Source: Aquimarina rhabdastrellae
Lineage (GTDB): Bacteria; Bacteroidota; Bacteroidia; Flavobacteriales; Flavobacteriaceae
DNA length: 64,000 nt
Assembly: GCA_947387485.1 (NCBI GenBank)
Contig: CANDNT010000001.1
Location: forward strand, 186,001-250,000
Direction of reading: 5' to 3'
Below, in pieces: positions 54,234 through 63,550 of this stretch (within the stretch, counting starts at the first letter, position 1; each line of letters starts with the position of its first letter). The position numbers were made by a program, and so were the translations under genes. Under the pieces are notes generated by a model. That model saw nothing but the letters and a program-made list of their open reading frames with translations, was not told the origin of the DNA and searched no databases.

Positions 54234-54255
54234 TAACCCCTCGAGTGAGGGGTTA
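54234..54255 (-). terminator. Terminator after efp
   Basis: TAACCCCTC (54234-54242) and GAGGGGTTA (54247-54255) form a nine-base-pair stem with a four-base loop, seven bases beyond the efp stop and followed on the minus strand by a T-run. Confidence 0.9.
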
Positions 54256-54261
54256 CTTAAA

Positions 54262-54828
54262 CTATTCTTTGATACGTTCTTTATATGTACCTTTTTCTGT
54301 TTCAATTTTGATTTTGTCACCTTCATTTATAAATAAAGGCACCATTATTTGAGCTCCTGTTTCTACTGTTGCTGGTTTAGTAGCATTAGTAGCTGTATTT
54401 CCTTTTACTCCTGGTTCTGTAGCTGTTACTTCAAGAATCACACTTGGTGGCATCTCTACAGATAATGGCATTTGATCTTCTGAGTTGATTATTACAGTTA
54501 CTACCGCTCCTTCTTTTAATAATCCTGGATTATCCAAAGTCGATTTCTCTAAAGTAATCTGGTTATAATCATCTGTATTCATAAAATGAAAAGTATCACC
54601 TTCTGCATACAAATATTGAAATTTGTGTGTTTCTACACGAACATCTTCGATTTTGTGTCCAGCAGAAAAAGTATTATCAATTACTTTTCCTGTAGTAACA
54701 CTTTTTAATTTAGTTCTTACAAACGCTGGTCCTTTTCCTGGTTTTACGTGTAAAAATTCAATTATTTTATATATATCACTATTGTATTTAATACACAATC
54801 CGTTTTTAATATCACTAGTACTAGCCAT
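54262..54828 (-). CDS. efp: Elongation factor P
   Basis: The 188-residue protein has the three-domain EF-P layout, with the tip loop HVKPGKGPAFVR carrying Lys32 at the position that is modified in many bacteria. It relieves ribosome stalling at polyproline sequences. It begins 30 bases after lpxA, a neighbourhood conserved in Flavobacteriia. No lysine-modifying enzyme is in this window, so the type of modification is not known. Confidence 0.97.
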   Translation of the reverse strand: MASTSDIKNGLCIKYNSDIYKIIEFLHVKPGKGPAFVRTKLKSVTTGKVIDNTFSAGHKIEDVRVETHKFQYLYAEGDTFHFMNTDDYNQITLEKSTLDNPGLLKEGAVVTVIINSEDQMPLSVEMPPSVILEVTATEPGVKGNTATNATKPATVETGAQIMVPLFINEGDKIKIETEKGTYKERIKE

Positions 54829-54858
54829 TTTATTTCTTTATATAGTTAGTTTATATTA

Positions 54859-55641
54859 TTAATTTGAGAAATATCCTTTCATGATACCTCTTTGTGAATT
54901 TTTAATGAATTCAAGAACTTCGTCACGTTCTGGAGTAGCTTCCATCTCTGCTTCAATAATAGCTACTGCCTGCGTATTATTATAGTTCTTTTGGTATAAA
55001 ATTCTATAAATATTCTGAATCTCTCTAATTTTTTCAGTTGAAAAACCTCTACGTCTCAATCCAATAGAGTTAATTCCTACATACGATAATGGTTCACGTG
55101 CAGCTTTAACAAAAGGTGGTACGTCTTTACGTACTAAAGATCCTCCTGTCACAAAAGCATGATTACCTATAGTACAAAACTGCTGAACAGCTGCCATACC
55201 TGCTAAAACCACATGATCTCCTACAGTAATATGTCCTGCCAGTGTACTATTATTAGAGAAAATACAATTATCACCAACAATACAATCGTGAGCAATATGG
55301 CAATATGCCATAATCCAGCAATTATTACCAATTCTTGTTTTCATCTTATCAGTAGTTCCTCTATTGATTGTAACACACTCTCTAATGGTTGTATTATCAC
55401 CAATTTCGGTTACTGTATCTTCATCATTAAACTTCTTATCTTGTGGCACGGCCGAAATTACTGCTCCTGGAAAAATACTACAGTTTTTTCCAATTCTAGC
55501 CCCTTCCATAATAGTAACATTAGAACCTATCCAAGTTCCCTCTCCTATTACTACATTATTGTGTATTGTAGTAAATGGTTCTATTACTACATTTTTGGCA
55601 ATTTTTGCCCCTGGATGAACGTATGCTAATGGTTGATTCAT
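54859..55641 (-). CDS. lpxA: UDP-N-acetylglucosamine O-acyltransferase
   Basis: The 260-residue protein has the hexapeptide beta helix of LpxA and the catalytic histidine in MAYCHIAHDCIVGDN near residue 125. The C-terminal helical part (RRRGFSTEKIREIQNIYRILYQ) is typical and distinguishes it from LpxD. It transfers a 3-hydroxyacyl chain from ACP to UDP-GlcNAc in the first step of lipid A synthesis. It starts six bases after the lpxC-fabZ gene, in the usual Bacteroidota order lpxD, lpxC-fabZ, lpxA. Confidence 0.97.
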   Translation of the reverse strand: MNQPLAYVHPGAKIAKNVVIEPFTTIHNNVVIGEGTWIGSNVTIMEGARIGKNCSIFPGAVISAVPQDKKFNDEDTVTEIGDNTTIRECVTINRGTTDKMKTRIGNNCWIMAYCHIAHDCIVGDNCIFSNNSTLAGHITVGDHVVLAGMAAVQQFCTIGNHAFVTGGSLVRKDVPPFVKAAREPLSYVGINSIGLRRRGFSTEKIREIQNIYRILYQKNYNNTQAVAIIEAEMEATPERDEVLEFIKNSQRGIMKGYFSN

Positions 55642-55646
55642 CTGTT

Positions 55647-57050
55647 TTATTTAGATTTTACAATTTGTGCCATAAGTTCTGCTTCTGTTGCTAGTTTCCC
55701 GTTAGCATAAGCAAAAGCTTGCATATGACAAATCCCTCTACGTATTGGTGTTAATAATTCTAATTTAAAGATTAAAGTATCTCCTGGTAATACTTGCTGT
55801 TTGAACTTAACTTTATCTATTTTCATAAAATAAGTCAAATAGTTTTCTGGATCTGGAACTGTACTTAATGCTAGAATCCCTCCAGTTTGTGCCATAGCTT
55901 CAATTTGTAATACTCCAGGCATTACAGGTGCTCCAGGGAAATGTCCTACGAAGAAAGGTTCGTTCATAGTTACATTTTTCATCCCTACAACATGTTTATC
56001 CGACATTTCTAAAATTTTATCTACCAATAAAAATGGTGGTCTATGTGGTAACATATCCATTATTTTATTGACATCCATTAATGGCTTTTTAGATAAGTCA
56101 AATTGAGGTACTTTATTTCTTCTTTCTATCTTGATGATCTTAGATAATTTCTTTGCAAATTGTGTATTTACAAAGTGTCCTGGTTTATTAGCTATAATCT
56201 TACCTCTAATACGAGTTCCAATCAATGCTAAATCACCTATTACATCTAATAATTTATGTCTTGCTGCTTCATTAGGATAATGCAAGGTTAAATTATCTAA
56301 GATTCCGTTAGGTTTAACTGTTATGGAGTCCTTACCAAATGCATCTTTAAGTCGCTCCATAGTTTCTGGGCTCAACTCTTTATCTACATATACAATAGCA
56401 TTATTAAGATCACCTCCCTTAATTAATCCATGCTCTAAAAGCATTTCTAATTCGTGAAGGAAACTAAATGTTCTTGCGTTTGCAATTTCTTCTTTAAACT
56501 CTGAAATACGCTTTAATGATGCATTTTGAGTACCTAAAACTTTAGTACCAAAATCCACCATAGTAGTCACTTGATATTCATCTGAAGGCATCACAAGAAT
56601 TTCACTTCCTGTTTCTTCATCTGTATAAGAAATTACATCTTTAACGATGTATTCTTCAATTTCTGCTTCTTGTTCTACTATACCTGCTTCTTCTAAAGCC
56701 TCGATAAAGTATTTACTAGATCCATCCATAATAGGTGGCTCTGAAGCATCAAGTTCTATTAATAAGTTATCGATTTCTAATCCTACACAAGCAGCTAAAA
56801 CGTGCTCTGAGGTTTGAATGCTAACACCATTTTTTTCTAGGTTAGTTCCTCTTTGCGTATTAACCACATAGTTAGCATCTGCTTCGATGATTGGACTTCC
56901 TTCTAGATCTACTCTACAAAAGGCATATCCATGATTTTCCGGAGCGGGTTTAAAGGTTAAAATAACTTCTTTTCCCGTATGAAGTCCTACTCCTTTTAGA
57001 GTGACTTCATTTTTGATTGTCTTTTGTTTTTTTACAACGGTGTTACTCAT
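55647..57050 (-). CDS. lpxC-fabZ: Bifunctional UDP-3-O-acyl-N-acetylglucosamine deacetylase/3-hydroxyacyl-ACP dehydratase
   Basis: The 467-residue protein joins two enzymes. Residues about 1-310 are LpxC, with the zinc ligands His in SEHVLAA near residue 83 and the HYPNEAARHKLLDVIGD segment near 250. Residues about 325-467 are FabZ, with PHRPPFLLVD and the catalytic HFPGAPVMPGVLQIEAMAQ. LpxC commits the cell to lipid A and FabZ makes unsaturated acyl-ACP, so the fusion couples lipid A to fatty acid supply. This fusion is a known feature of Bacteroidota. Confidence 0.97.
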   Translation of the reverse strand: MSNTVVKKQKTIKNEVTLKGVGLHTGKEVILTFKPAPENHGYAFCRVDLEGSPIIEADANYVVNTQRGTNLEKNGVSIQTSEHVLAACVGLEIDNLLIELDASEPPIMDGSSKYFIEALEEAGIVEQEAEIEEYIVKDVISYTDEETGSEILVMPSDEYQVTTMVDFGTKVLGTQNASLKRISEFKEEIANARTFSFLHELEMLLEHGLIKGGDLNNAIVYVDKELSPETMERLKDAFGKDSITVKPNGILDNLTLHYPNEAARHKLLDVIGDLALIGTRIRGKIIANKPGHFVNTQFAKKLSKIIKIERRNKVPQFDLSKKPLMDVNKIMDMLPHRPPFLLVDKILEMSDKHVVGMKNVTMNEPFFVGHFPGAPVMPGVLQIEAMAQTGGILALSTVPDPENYLTYFMKIDKVKFKQQVLPGDTLIFKLELLTPIRRGICHMQAFAYANGKLATEAELMAQIVKSK

Positions 57051-58071
57051 TGTTATTTATCTTTTTCTCTAGTTTGTATACTTTATCAACGATCTTAGGT
57101 AGGTTTTTGAAATGCACATAAGATTTATTATAATCTGAATATCCTAGTGCTGGAGAACCTTGAATGGTCTCTTTGTCTTTAATATTTCTACCTATCCCTG
57201 ATTGCGCTTGTATTCTTACTTGATTACCAATAGTAAGATGACCAGCTATTCCTACTTGTCCTCCTATAAGACAATGTTTACCTATTTTTGTAGATCCTGC
57301 TACTCCTGTTTGAGCTGCTATAGCGGTATGTTCACCTATTTCTACATTATGAGCGATCTGAATTTGGTTATCCAATTTAACTCCTCTTCTTATAATAGTA
57401 GATCCTAAAGTTGCTCTATCAATAGTTGTTCCAGCTCCTACATCAACATTATCTTCAATAATCACATTTCCTGTTTGAGGAACTTTTGTATATTCTCCTT
57501 TTTCATTTGGCGTAAAACCAAAACCATCTGCTCCTACAATAGCTCCACTATGGATAACGCAATCATTTCCGATTATCGTTTCTGAATATATTTTAGCTCC
57601 AGCAAAAACTACAACATTATCTCCTAATGTTACATTATCACCAATGTATACGTTAGGGAATATTTTTGCATTCTTACCTATTTTTACATTATCTCCTAAA
57701 TAAGAGAATGCTCCTAAATAGATATCTCCTTCATATTGGGCACTTGATGAAATAAAACTAGGTTGTTCAATTCCTGTTTTATTCATTTTGACCATATTAT
57801 AATATTCCAGAAGTTGAGAAAATGCTTTGTATGCATTTTCAACACGTATTAATGTTGTTGATATTTCGCTTTCTGGTTCAAAATTTTTATCTACAATCGT
57901 TATTGACGCTTGTGTCTTATATATATATGGTGTGTACTTAGGATTAGATAAGAAGGTTAACGAACCTTTCGTTCCTTCTTCTATCTTTGCTAGTTTAGAT
58001 ACTTCTACAGTTTCGTCTCCATCGACAATCCCGTTAAGAATACCTGCTATCTGTATGGCTGTAAATATCAT
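57043..58071 (-). CDS. lpxD: UDP-3-O-(3-hydroxyacyl)glucosamine N-acyltransferase
   Basis: The 342-residue protein is a standard LpxD: N-terminal uridine-binding part, hexapeptide helix, and NQIQIAHNVEIGEHTAI with the catalytic histidine near residue 243. It adds the N-linked acyl chain in the third step of lipid A synthesis. Its stop overlaps the start of lpxC-fabZ by eight bases. The paralogue at 53209-54150 is a separate, shorter gene. Confidence 0.97.
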   Translation of the reverse strand: MIFTAIQIAGILNGIVDGDETVEVSKLAKIEEGTKGSLTFLSNPKYTPYIYKTQASITIVDKNFEPESEISTTLIRVENAYKAFSQLLEYYNMVKMNKTGIEQPSFISSSAQYEGDIYLGAFSYLGDNVKIGKNAKIFPNVYIGDNVTLGDNVVVFAGAKIYSETIIGNDCVIHSGAIVGADGFGFTPNEKGEYTKVPQTGNVIIEDNVDVGAGTTIDRATLGSTIIRRGVKLDNQIQIAHNVEIGEHTAIAAQTGVAGSTKIGKHCLIGGQVGIAGHLTIGNQVRIQAQSGIGRNIKDKETIQGSPALGYSDYNKSYVHFKNLPKIVDKVYKLEKKINNNE

Positions 58072-58104
58072 TCTCGCAAAAGTATAAAAAATGTGTTAAT
58101 ATAT

Positions 58105-59325
58105 TTACTTTGGATAACACATAAAATATTTTGTTACTGGTTTTGATAATGCTTTCAAATTAAATTGATCTGTAGCTTTTACTACATCTACAATTTTCTT
58201 TGACTTATACAATATGTTAATATTCTGTTTATTTTGATGATATGCCTGATTTGCTATGGATCCGCTAAAAATAAAATAGCTAGCTTCTTCCATTGATATT
58301 TCATTTAAATCAGCATAGTTTTTAGTCAACTTGTCAAGTTTTTCTTCAGAAAATGCTTTTTTCTTTATTTTAATTTTTAATAAATCTCTATTTATGATCA
58401 TTCTAGATAATGTACGCAATACAAAATCATCGCAAGACGTCCATTCTTTCATTGCTGTAATAATGTCGTAATCATCAAGCGTAGCAAATGTATCTAGAAT
58501 TTTTGGAGTAAAGTTTTCTGCAGTTATTTTATTTTCTAAAAAGAATACCAAATTTTTACTTCCTGCTAATTTCTTACCTCCTTCTACTAATTCTTTGGCT
58601 CTTTTTAAAACTCTAATCAAAAGTTGTTCTGCAACTAAACCTGTTTTATGTAAATACACTTGCCAATACATTAAACGTCTTGCTAGAAGAAATTTTTCTA
58701 CAGAATATATTCCTTTTTCTTCTACCACAAGTTCATCATTAACAACGCTTAACATAGTAATCAATCGCTCACTATTGATATTACCTTCTGCTACTCCTGT
58801 ATAAAAACTATCTCGTTTTAAATAATCAAGTCTATCCATATCTAACTGACTTGATATTAATTGATGCAAAAAGTTTCTGTGATATTCTCCTTTAAAGATT
58901 TTGATTGCTAAATCTAATTTGTCTTCAAATTCTTTATTGATTTCTTCCATAAACATCAGTGAGATTGCCTCGTGACTTATCCCATGTACTATACTGTGTT
59001 CCATAGCGTGAGAAAATGGTCCATGTCCTATATCATGTAATAAAATAGCTATCAATAAAGCCTCTTCTTCTTTGTCTGATATCTCAATATCTTTAAATCT
59101 GAGTACTCTTATAGCGTTTTGCATTAAATGCATACATCCTAAGGCATGATGAAATCTCGTATGGTGAGCTCCTGGATAAACTAAATATGATAATCCCATC
59201 TGGGTTATCCTTCTCAAACGTTGAAAATACCTATGCTCAATTAAGTCAAAGATAAGTTCGTTTGGGATTGTAATAAATCCATAAATAGGATCGTTTAATA
59301 TTTTTAGTTTGTTTCTTTTTTTCAA
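58105..59325 (-). CDS. HD domain phosphohydrolase
   Basis: The 406-residue protein has the HD superfamily motif set: TRFHHALGCMHL (first His), ILLHDIGHGPFSHAMEH (the HD pair) and a conserved DRLDYLKRDSFYTG segment, in the pattern of YdhJ/dGTPase-like proteins. The family includes deoxynucleotide triphosphohydrolases and second-messenger phosphodiesterases, and the substrate here is not known. The gene is the first of the lpx run and is divergent from porX, with the promoter in between, an arrangement often seen in Flavobacteriia. Confidence 0.9.
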   Translation of the reverse strand: MKKRNKLKILNDPIYGFITIPNELIFDLIEHRYFQRLRRITQMGLSYLVYPGAHHTRFHHALGCMHLMQNAIRVLRFKDIEISDKEEEALLIAILLHDIGHGPFSHAMEHSIVHGISHEAISLMFMEEINKEFEDKLDLAIKIFKGEYHRNFLHQLISSQLDMDRLDYLKRDSFYTGVAEGNINSERLITMLSVVNDELVVEEKGIYSVEKFLLARRLMYWQVYLHKTGLVAEQLLIRVLKRAKELVEGGKKLAGSKNLVFFLENKITAENFTPKILDTFATLDDYDIITAMKEWTSCDDFVLRTLSRMIINRDLLKIKIKKKAFSEEKLDKLTKNYADLNEISMEEASYFIFSGSIANQAYHQNKQNINILYKSKKIVDVVKATDQFNLKALSKPVTKYFMCYPK

Positions 59326-59347
59326 ACTACTTTTACTTTTATTGTAA

Positions 59348-59355
59348 CAAATATA
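59348..59355 (-). promoter_or_regulatory. -7 box of the HD-lpx transcript
   Basis: TATATTTG on the minus strand lies 22 bases before the HD gene start at 59325 and matches the consensus exactly. No clear -33 TTG is seen. Confidence 0.6.
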
Positions 59356-59459
59356 AGATTTGATAAGTTCTTAATGTACTTATCCTAGTCAAAAAACTAC
59401 GATTTTGAATCAAACTTAAAGAATATTTCCTTAAGTTGTTAAATATAAAGACTTATTGC

Positions 59460-61010
59460 ATGAATTCTATTAAAATACTATGGGTTGACGATGAAATAGA
59501 TTTATTGAAACCGCATATTCTATTTTTAGAGAAAAGAAATTATACTATAGCTACTTGCCAAAGTGGTACAGAAGCTCTTGAAATTATAGATGAAGAAAAT
59601 TTTGATATTGTTTTCTTAGATGAAAATATGCCTGGACTTACGGGTTTAGAAACGCTTAATGAGATTAAAGAAAAAAGAGCTAGTCTTCCTGTTGTCATGA
59701 TCACAAAAAGTGAAGAAGAGTACATTATGGAAGAAGCTATTGGTAGTAAAATAGCTGATTATTTAATTAAACCTGTAAATCCTAATCAGATATTATTGAG
59801 TTTAAAGAAAAACTTAGATCACTCTAGATTAGTTTCAGAAAAAACAACTTCGAGTTACCAACAAGAATTTAGAAAAATAGCTATGGATATGGCTATGGTG
59901 AATTCTCATGAAGAATGGGCAGAGCTTTATCAAAAATTGATTTATTGGGAGTTAGAACTCGAAGACATTGAAGATACTGGTATGTTTGAGATTCTAGAAT
60001 CTCAAAAAGTTGAAGCTAATTCTCAATTCTTTAAGTTTATTGATAAAAATTATGTAGACTGGTTTCAAAATCCAGATGATGCTCCTATAATGTCACATAA
60101 TCTTTTTAAAAGTAAAGTAGCTCCAGAATTAAGTAAGGATCAACCTACTTTATTAATTGTAATTGATAATTTACGTTATGATCAATGGAAAGCTTTTGAG
60201 CCTATTATAAATAATTATTATAAAAAGGAAAGCGAAACTCCTTTTTATAGCATTTTACCTAGTGCAACACAATATGCTAGAAATGCTATCTTTTCTGGTT
60301 TAATGCCTTCAGAAATGGAACGCAGACATCCAGAATATTGGCTTAATGATACAGATGAAGGTGGTAAAAATATGCATGAAAATGATTTTTTAACTGCTCA
60401 ACTTGAACGTTTAGGGCTTAATATCAAACATGAATATTATAAAATTACGAATGAAAAATCTGGAAAAACATTAGCTGATAATTTTAAAGGTTGTAAAGAC
60501 AATGATTTAACTGTTGTAGTTTATAATTTTGTTGATATGCTTTCGCATAGTAAAACCGAAATGGAAGTCATTAAGGAATTAGCCTCTAATGACAAATCAT
60601 ATCGCTCTTTAACAGCTAGCTGGTTTAAAAATTCACCACTTTTAGAAATCATTCAACAAGCGCAACATTTAGGGTTTAAACTTTTATTAACGACTGATCA
60701 TGGTACTATTAATGTAAAAAATCCATCTAAAGTTATTGGTGACAAAAACACTAGTTTGAACTTACGCTATAAAACAGGAAAGAGTCTTACTTATGAAAAG
60801 AAAGAAGTTTTGGCTGTAAAAAATCCTAAAACCATTAGTTTACCTTCTATCAATGTGAGTAGTTCATTCATTTTTGCAAAAGGTGATTACTTTTTTGCTT
60901 ATCCTAATAATTATAATCATTATGTGAGTTATTATAGAAATACTTACCAACATGGTGGGATTTCTCTTGAAGAAATGATTATTCCTTTTGTAACTTTGTC
61001 ACCAAGATAA
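59460..61010 (+). CDS. porX: PorX, response regulator of type IX secretion with a PglZ domain
   Basis: The ATG at 59460 gives 516 residues, close to the family length; an upstream TTG in frame is unlikely to be used. The receiver domain has Asp10, Asp11, phospho-acceptor Asp54 (VFLDENMPG), Thr82 and Lys104. After a helical linker comes the PglZ/alkaline phosphatase-type domain, with metal-binding VIDNLRYDQW (Asp236) and Thr270 in PSATQYAR at the nucleophile position. PorX works with the kinase PorY to control type IX secretion genes, and the PglZ domain is reported to hydrolyse nucleotide substrates. PorY is not in the window. Confidence 0.95.
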   Translation: MNSIKILWVDDEIDLLKPHILFLEKRNYTIATCQSGTEALEIIDEENFDIVFLDENMPGLTGLETLNEIKEKRASLPVVMITKSEEEYIMEEAIGSKIADYLIKPVNPNQILLSLKKNLDHSRLVSEKTTSSYQQEFRKIAMDMAMVNSHEEWAELYQKLIYWELELEDIEDTGMFEILESQKVEANSQFFKFIDKNYVDWFQNPDDAPIMSHNLFKSKVAPELSKDQPTLLIVIDNLRYDQWKAFEPIINNYYKKESETPFYSILPSATQYARNAIFSGLMPSEMERRHPEYWLNDTDEGGKNMHENDFLTAQLERLGLNIKHEYYKITNEKSGKTLADNFKGCKDNDLTVVVYNFVDMLSHSKTEMEVIKELASNDKSYRSLTASWFKNSPLLEIIQQAQHLGFKLLLTTDHGTINVKNPSKVIGDKNTSLNLRYKTGKSLTYEKKEVLAVKNPKTISLPSINVSSSFIFAKGDYFFAYPNNYNHYVSYYRNTYQHGGISLEEMIIPFVTLSPR

Positions 61011-61031
61011 TTTTGATTTTGATTAGTATTT

Positions 61032-61448
61032 ATGAAAATTCAATATACTTTGCCAGAACTTAGTTCTGTTGCACAAAAAATTATAAACAACACCTCTAGT
61101 AAGGTGTTGTTATTTTATGGAGAAATGGGAGTAGGAAAAACCACCTTGATAAAAGAAATTTGCAGTCAATTAGGTGTAACTGATCCTATTTCTAGTCCTA
61201 CATACTCTATAGTTAATGAGTACCAAGGAAAAGATCATTTGATTTATCACTTTGATTTTTATCGTATCGAAGATGAAGAAGAAGCTTATGCAATTGGTTT
61301 TGAAGAATATGCATATGGAGACCAGTGGGTTTTTATTGAATGGCCTGAACGAATAGCAAACTTAATACCTAATCACAGTCAAAAGATAGAAATTGTTCTC
61401 GATGATGATCAATCCAGAATTTTAACTGTAACTAGCATTAGCGAGTAA
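61032..61448 (+). CDS. tsaE: tRNA threonylcarbamoyladenosine biosynthesis ATPase
   Basis: The 138-residue protein has the short P-loop GEMGVGKTT at residues 30-38 and the family segments ISSPTYSIVNEY and YHFDFYRIEDEEEAYAIGFEEY. TsaE helps TsaD and TsaB make the t6A modification of tRNAs that read ANN codons. It starts 22 bases after porX, so it is in the same transcript, and is followed by ald. Confidence 0.97.
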   Translation: MKIQYTLPELSSVAQKIINNTSSKVLLFYGEMGVGKTTLIKEICSQLGVTDPISSPTYSIVNEYQGKDHLIYHFDFYRIEDEEEAYAIGFEEYAYGDQWVFIEWPERIANLIPNHSQKIEIVLDDDQSRILTVTSISE

Positions 61449-61515
61449 GTTGCGTATCTTTTTTGGAATATCTATTATTTTATTTGTATTTTGAAGATTG
61501 AATATCTGTTACACA

Positions 61516-62715
61516 ATGAACCATCCATTATCTCCATTTAGTAAAGCTGAATTACTTCCTCAAGAGGAAATGATTGAAATATCTAAGAAAAAGGGCGAAC
61601 TATTTATCGGAATCCCTAAAGAAACTCATTATCAAGAAAAAAGAGTTTGCTTAACTCCCGATGCTGTTGCTGCATTGACCGCTCATGGTCATCGTGTTAT
61701 GATTGAATCAAATGCTGGAATTGGGGCTAGCTTTACAGATAGTGATTACAGTGAAGCTGGAGCTGAAGTAACTTCGGATACAAGTAAGGTTTTTGGTTGT
61801 CCTATACTCTTAAAAGTTGAACCACCATCTGTTGAAGAACTTGATATGATAAATCCGCAGACGGTTTTGATCTCGGCACTTCAATTAAAAACACAAACCA
61901 AAAAATATTTTGAAACTCTAGCCTCAAAACGTATAACTGCTTTAGCTTTTGAGTTTATACGAGATGATGATGGTACTTATCCAGCTGTGCGAAATTTAAG
62001 TGAAATCGCCGGTACATCTGCAATATTAATAGCATCAGAATTAATGAGTAATGCTACACAAGGCCCTGGTTTAATGATGGGAAATATTAGTGGCGTTCCT
62101 CCTGTAGAAGTTGTTATTATAGGTGCTGGTACTGTAGGTGAGTTTGCTGCTAGAGCAGCTTTAGGATTAGGTGCTAATGTCAAGGTTTTTGATAATTCTA
62201 TAACAAAGCTACGCTGTATTCAAACTAATGTAGGTAGATCTTTATATACTTCGACTATACAACCTAAAAATTTATTAAAAGCACTACGCCGTTGTGATGT
62301 TGTTATTGGTGCTGTACGAGGTAAAGATCGTTCTCCTATTCTTGTTTCAGAAACGATGGTTGAAGCCATGAAAACTGGCGCTGTTATTATTGATGTAAGT
62401 ATAGATATGGGAGGTTGCTTTGAAACTAGTGAAGTTACTACTCATGATCATCCTGTTTTTGTGAAACACGGTGTTATTCATTATGGGGTTCCTAATATTC
62501 CTTCAAGATATGCTAGAACTTCCTCTATGTCAATAAGCAATATCTTTACTCCTTATTTATTACATATTGGGGAAGAAGGTGGTATAGAAAATTCTTTACG
62601 TTTTGATCGTGGTTTAAAAAATGGAGTGTATTTTTACCACGGAATTTTAACTAATAAAGCTGTAGCAGATTGGTATGATTTATCGTATAGAGATATCAAT
62701 TTGCTGATATTATAA
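61516..62715 (+). CDS. ald: Alanine dehydrogenase
   Basis: The ATG at 61516 gives 399 residues; an earlier TTG in frame is less likely. The first domain has GIPKETHYQEKRVCLTPDAVAAL and the NAD-binding domain VVIIGAGTVGEFAARAALGLGANVKVFDN near residue 195. The enzyme converts alanine to pyruvate with NAD. The close spacing to tsaE (67 bases) and the following DUF4258-like gene (five bases) indicate one operon. The sequence is longer at the N terminus than typical Ald by about 30 residues. Confidence 0.93.
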   Translation: MNHPLSPFSKAELLPQEEMIEISKKKGELFIGIPKETHYQEKRVCLTPDAVAALTAHGHRVMIESNAGIGASFTDSDYSEAGAEVTSDTSKVFGCPILLKVEPPSVEELDMINPQTVLISALQLKTQTKKYFETLASKRITALAFEFIRDDDGTYPAVRNLSEIAGTSAILIASELMSNATQGPGLMMGNISGVPPVEVVIIGAGTVGEFAARAALGLGANVKVFDNSITKLRCIQTNVGRSLYTSTIQPKNLLKALRRCDVVIGAVRGKDRSPILVSETMVEAMKTGAVIIDVSIDMGGCFETSEVTTHDHPVFVKHGVIHYGVPNIPSRYARTSSMSISNIFTPYLLHIGEEGGIENSLRFDRGLKNGVYFYHGILTNKAVADWYDLSYRDINLLIL

Positions 62716-62720
62716 TTTTT

Positions 62721-63089
62721 ATGAGTTTATTAAAACGTTTAATGTATTATGCCGGTGGGTTTGTAATCGGTTTAATTATACTATTTTTCTTTTTAGGAGG
62801 TAAAAAAACCTCTTGTGCATATGGGCCTAATGCTCGAGTTTTAAAAAATATTCGTTTAAAAGAGCGAGTTTTTTCTGATGCTGCCAAGCAAACAATGCAA
62901 CTAAAGACTATTGATACTGCAGAAATTTCTTTTGTTTTAACTGAAGGGTCTGTTGACTTTTCTAAAAGTAATACAAAATTAGATTCCTGTAAAAGTTATG
63001 TTATAGAGAGTACTCTTAGAGAAAAACAAATCTTATTACATGTTGAAAACTGCAATAATCAAGCAAAAATCAACACTATAGAATACTAA
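62721..63089 (+). CDS. DUF4258-like small protein with an N-terminal membrane anchor
   Basis: The 122-residue product has one membrane segment (about residues 9-26, YAGGFVIGLIILFFFLGG) and a soluble domain that starts GPNARVLKNIRLKERVFSDAAKQTMQ and continues with DTAEISFVLTEGSVDFSKS, a pattern I associate with DUF4258 proteins found beside ald in Flavobacteriia. The role is unknown. It follows ald after five bases and ends at a terminator. Confidence 0.75.
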   Translation: MSLLKRLMYYAGGFVIGLIILFFFLGGKKTSCAYGPNARVLKNIRLKERVFSDAAKQTMQLKTIDTAEISFVLTEGSVDFSKSNTKLDSCKSYVIESTLREKQILLHVENCNNQAKINTIEY

Positions 63090-63091
63090 AT

Positions 63092-63127
63092 AAAAAAGGC
63101 TTTGAATTAAAAATCAAAGCCTTTTTT
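63092..63127. terminator. Bidirectional terminator at the end of the porX-ald operon
   Basis: AAAAAAGGCTTTGA (63092-63105) and TCAAAGCCTTTTTT (63114-63127) form a 14-base-pair stem with A and T runs on the two sides, between convergent genes. Confidence 0.9.
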
Positions 63128-63133
63128 ATATTC

Positions 63134-63550
63134 TTATTTTTTATCTTTCAATCTATTTTTAACGCTTCTTAGAATTTCTTCAAAGTTATTTTTATGAATT
63201 TCATATTGTTCATCGGATAAAATATCTTTTACTTCTTTATTTTGCTTTGCAATCAATTCGTTAAGTTTTGTTTCAATTTCTGAAACTTCAAGTTCCATAT
63301 CTTTATCATCCAATCTTTTCATCTTAACAGTATAATATAAAATTACACTATAATATTCATCCAATTTATCTTGTGATAAATTCATTTTCTCTGTTTGTTC
63401 ATAAAACCATAGTTGCATACGATCTTTTTCTACAGAATCGAATATCTCTACTTTATTCTTTGCTCTTTCTTCTTGTGCTTGTTGGGCATTAATAGTAAAA
63501 CTCCATACACAAATCAAAATCATACTCAATACTAATTTCATCTTACTCAT
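63134..63550 (-). CDS. Secreted helical protein of unknown function
   Basis: The 138-residue protein has a signal peptide (cleaved near SFTINAQQ, residue 23) and a mature part that is entirely helical and highly charged. I do not recognise a named family, but the pattern NLSQDKLDEYYSVILYYTVKMKRLDDKDM with ILSDEQYEIHKNNF resembles the Spy/CpxP-like or DUF-type periplasmic helical chaperones. Its start overlaps the preceding ion channel gene by eight bases, so the two are co-translated. Confidence 0.65.
   Translation of the reverse strand: MSKMKLVLSMILICVWSFTINAQQAQEERAKNKVEIFDSVEKDRMQLWFYEQTEKMNLSQDKLDEYYSVILYYTVKMKRLDDKDMELEVSEIETKLNELIAKQNKEVKDILSDEQYEIHKNNFEEILRSVKNRLKDKK

Noticed and set aside
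55213-55629. Plus-strand frame of 138 codons opposite lpxA
   Set aside because: It is the mirror of the hexapeptide repeats and has the expected periodic composition; lpxA is certain.
61086-61111. Perfect inverted repeat AACAACACC/GGTGTTGTT early in tsaE
   Set aside because: It lies within conserved coding sequence just before the P-loop and has no T-run, so it is most likely a chance effect of codon choice rather than a terminator or attenuator.
62805-62815. AAAAAAACCTC similar to the sucD terminator arm
   Set aside because: There is no pairing arm nearby and it lies within the coding sequence of the DUF4258-like protein.
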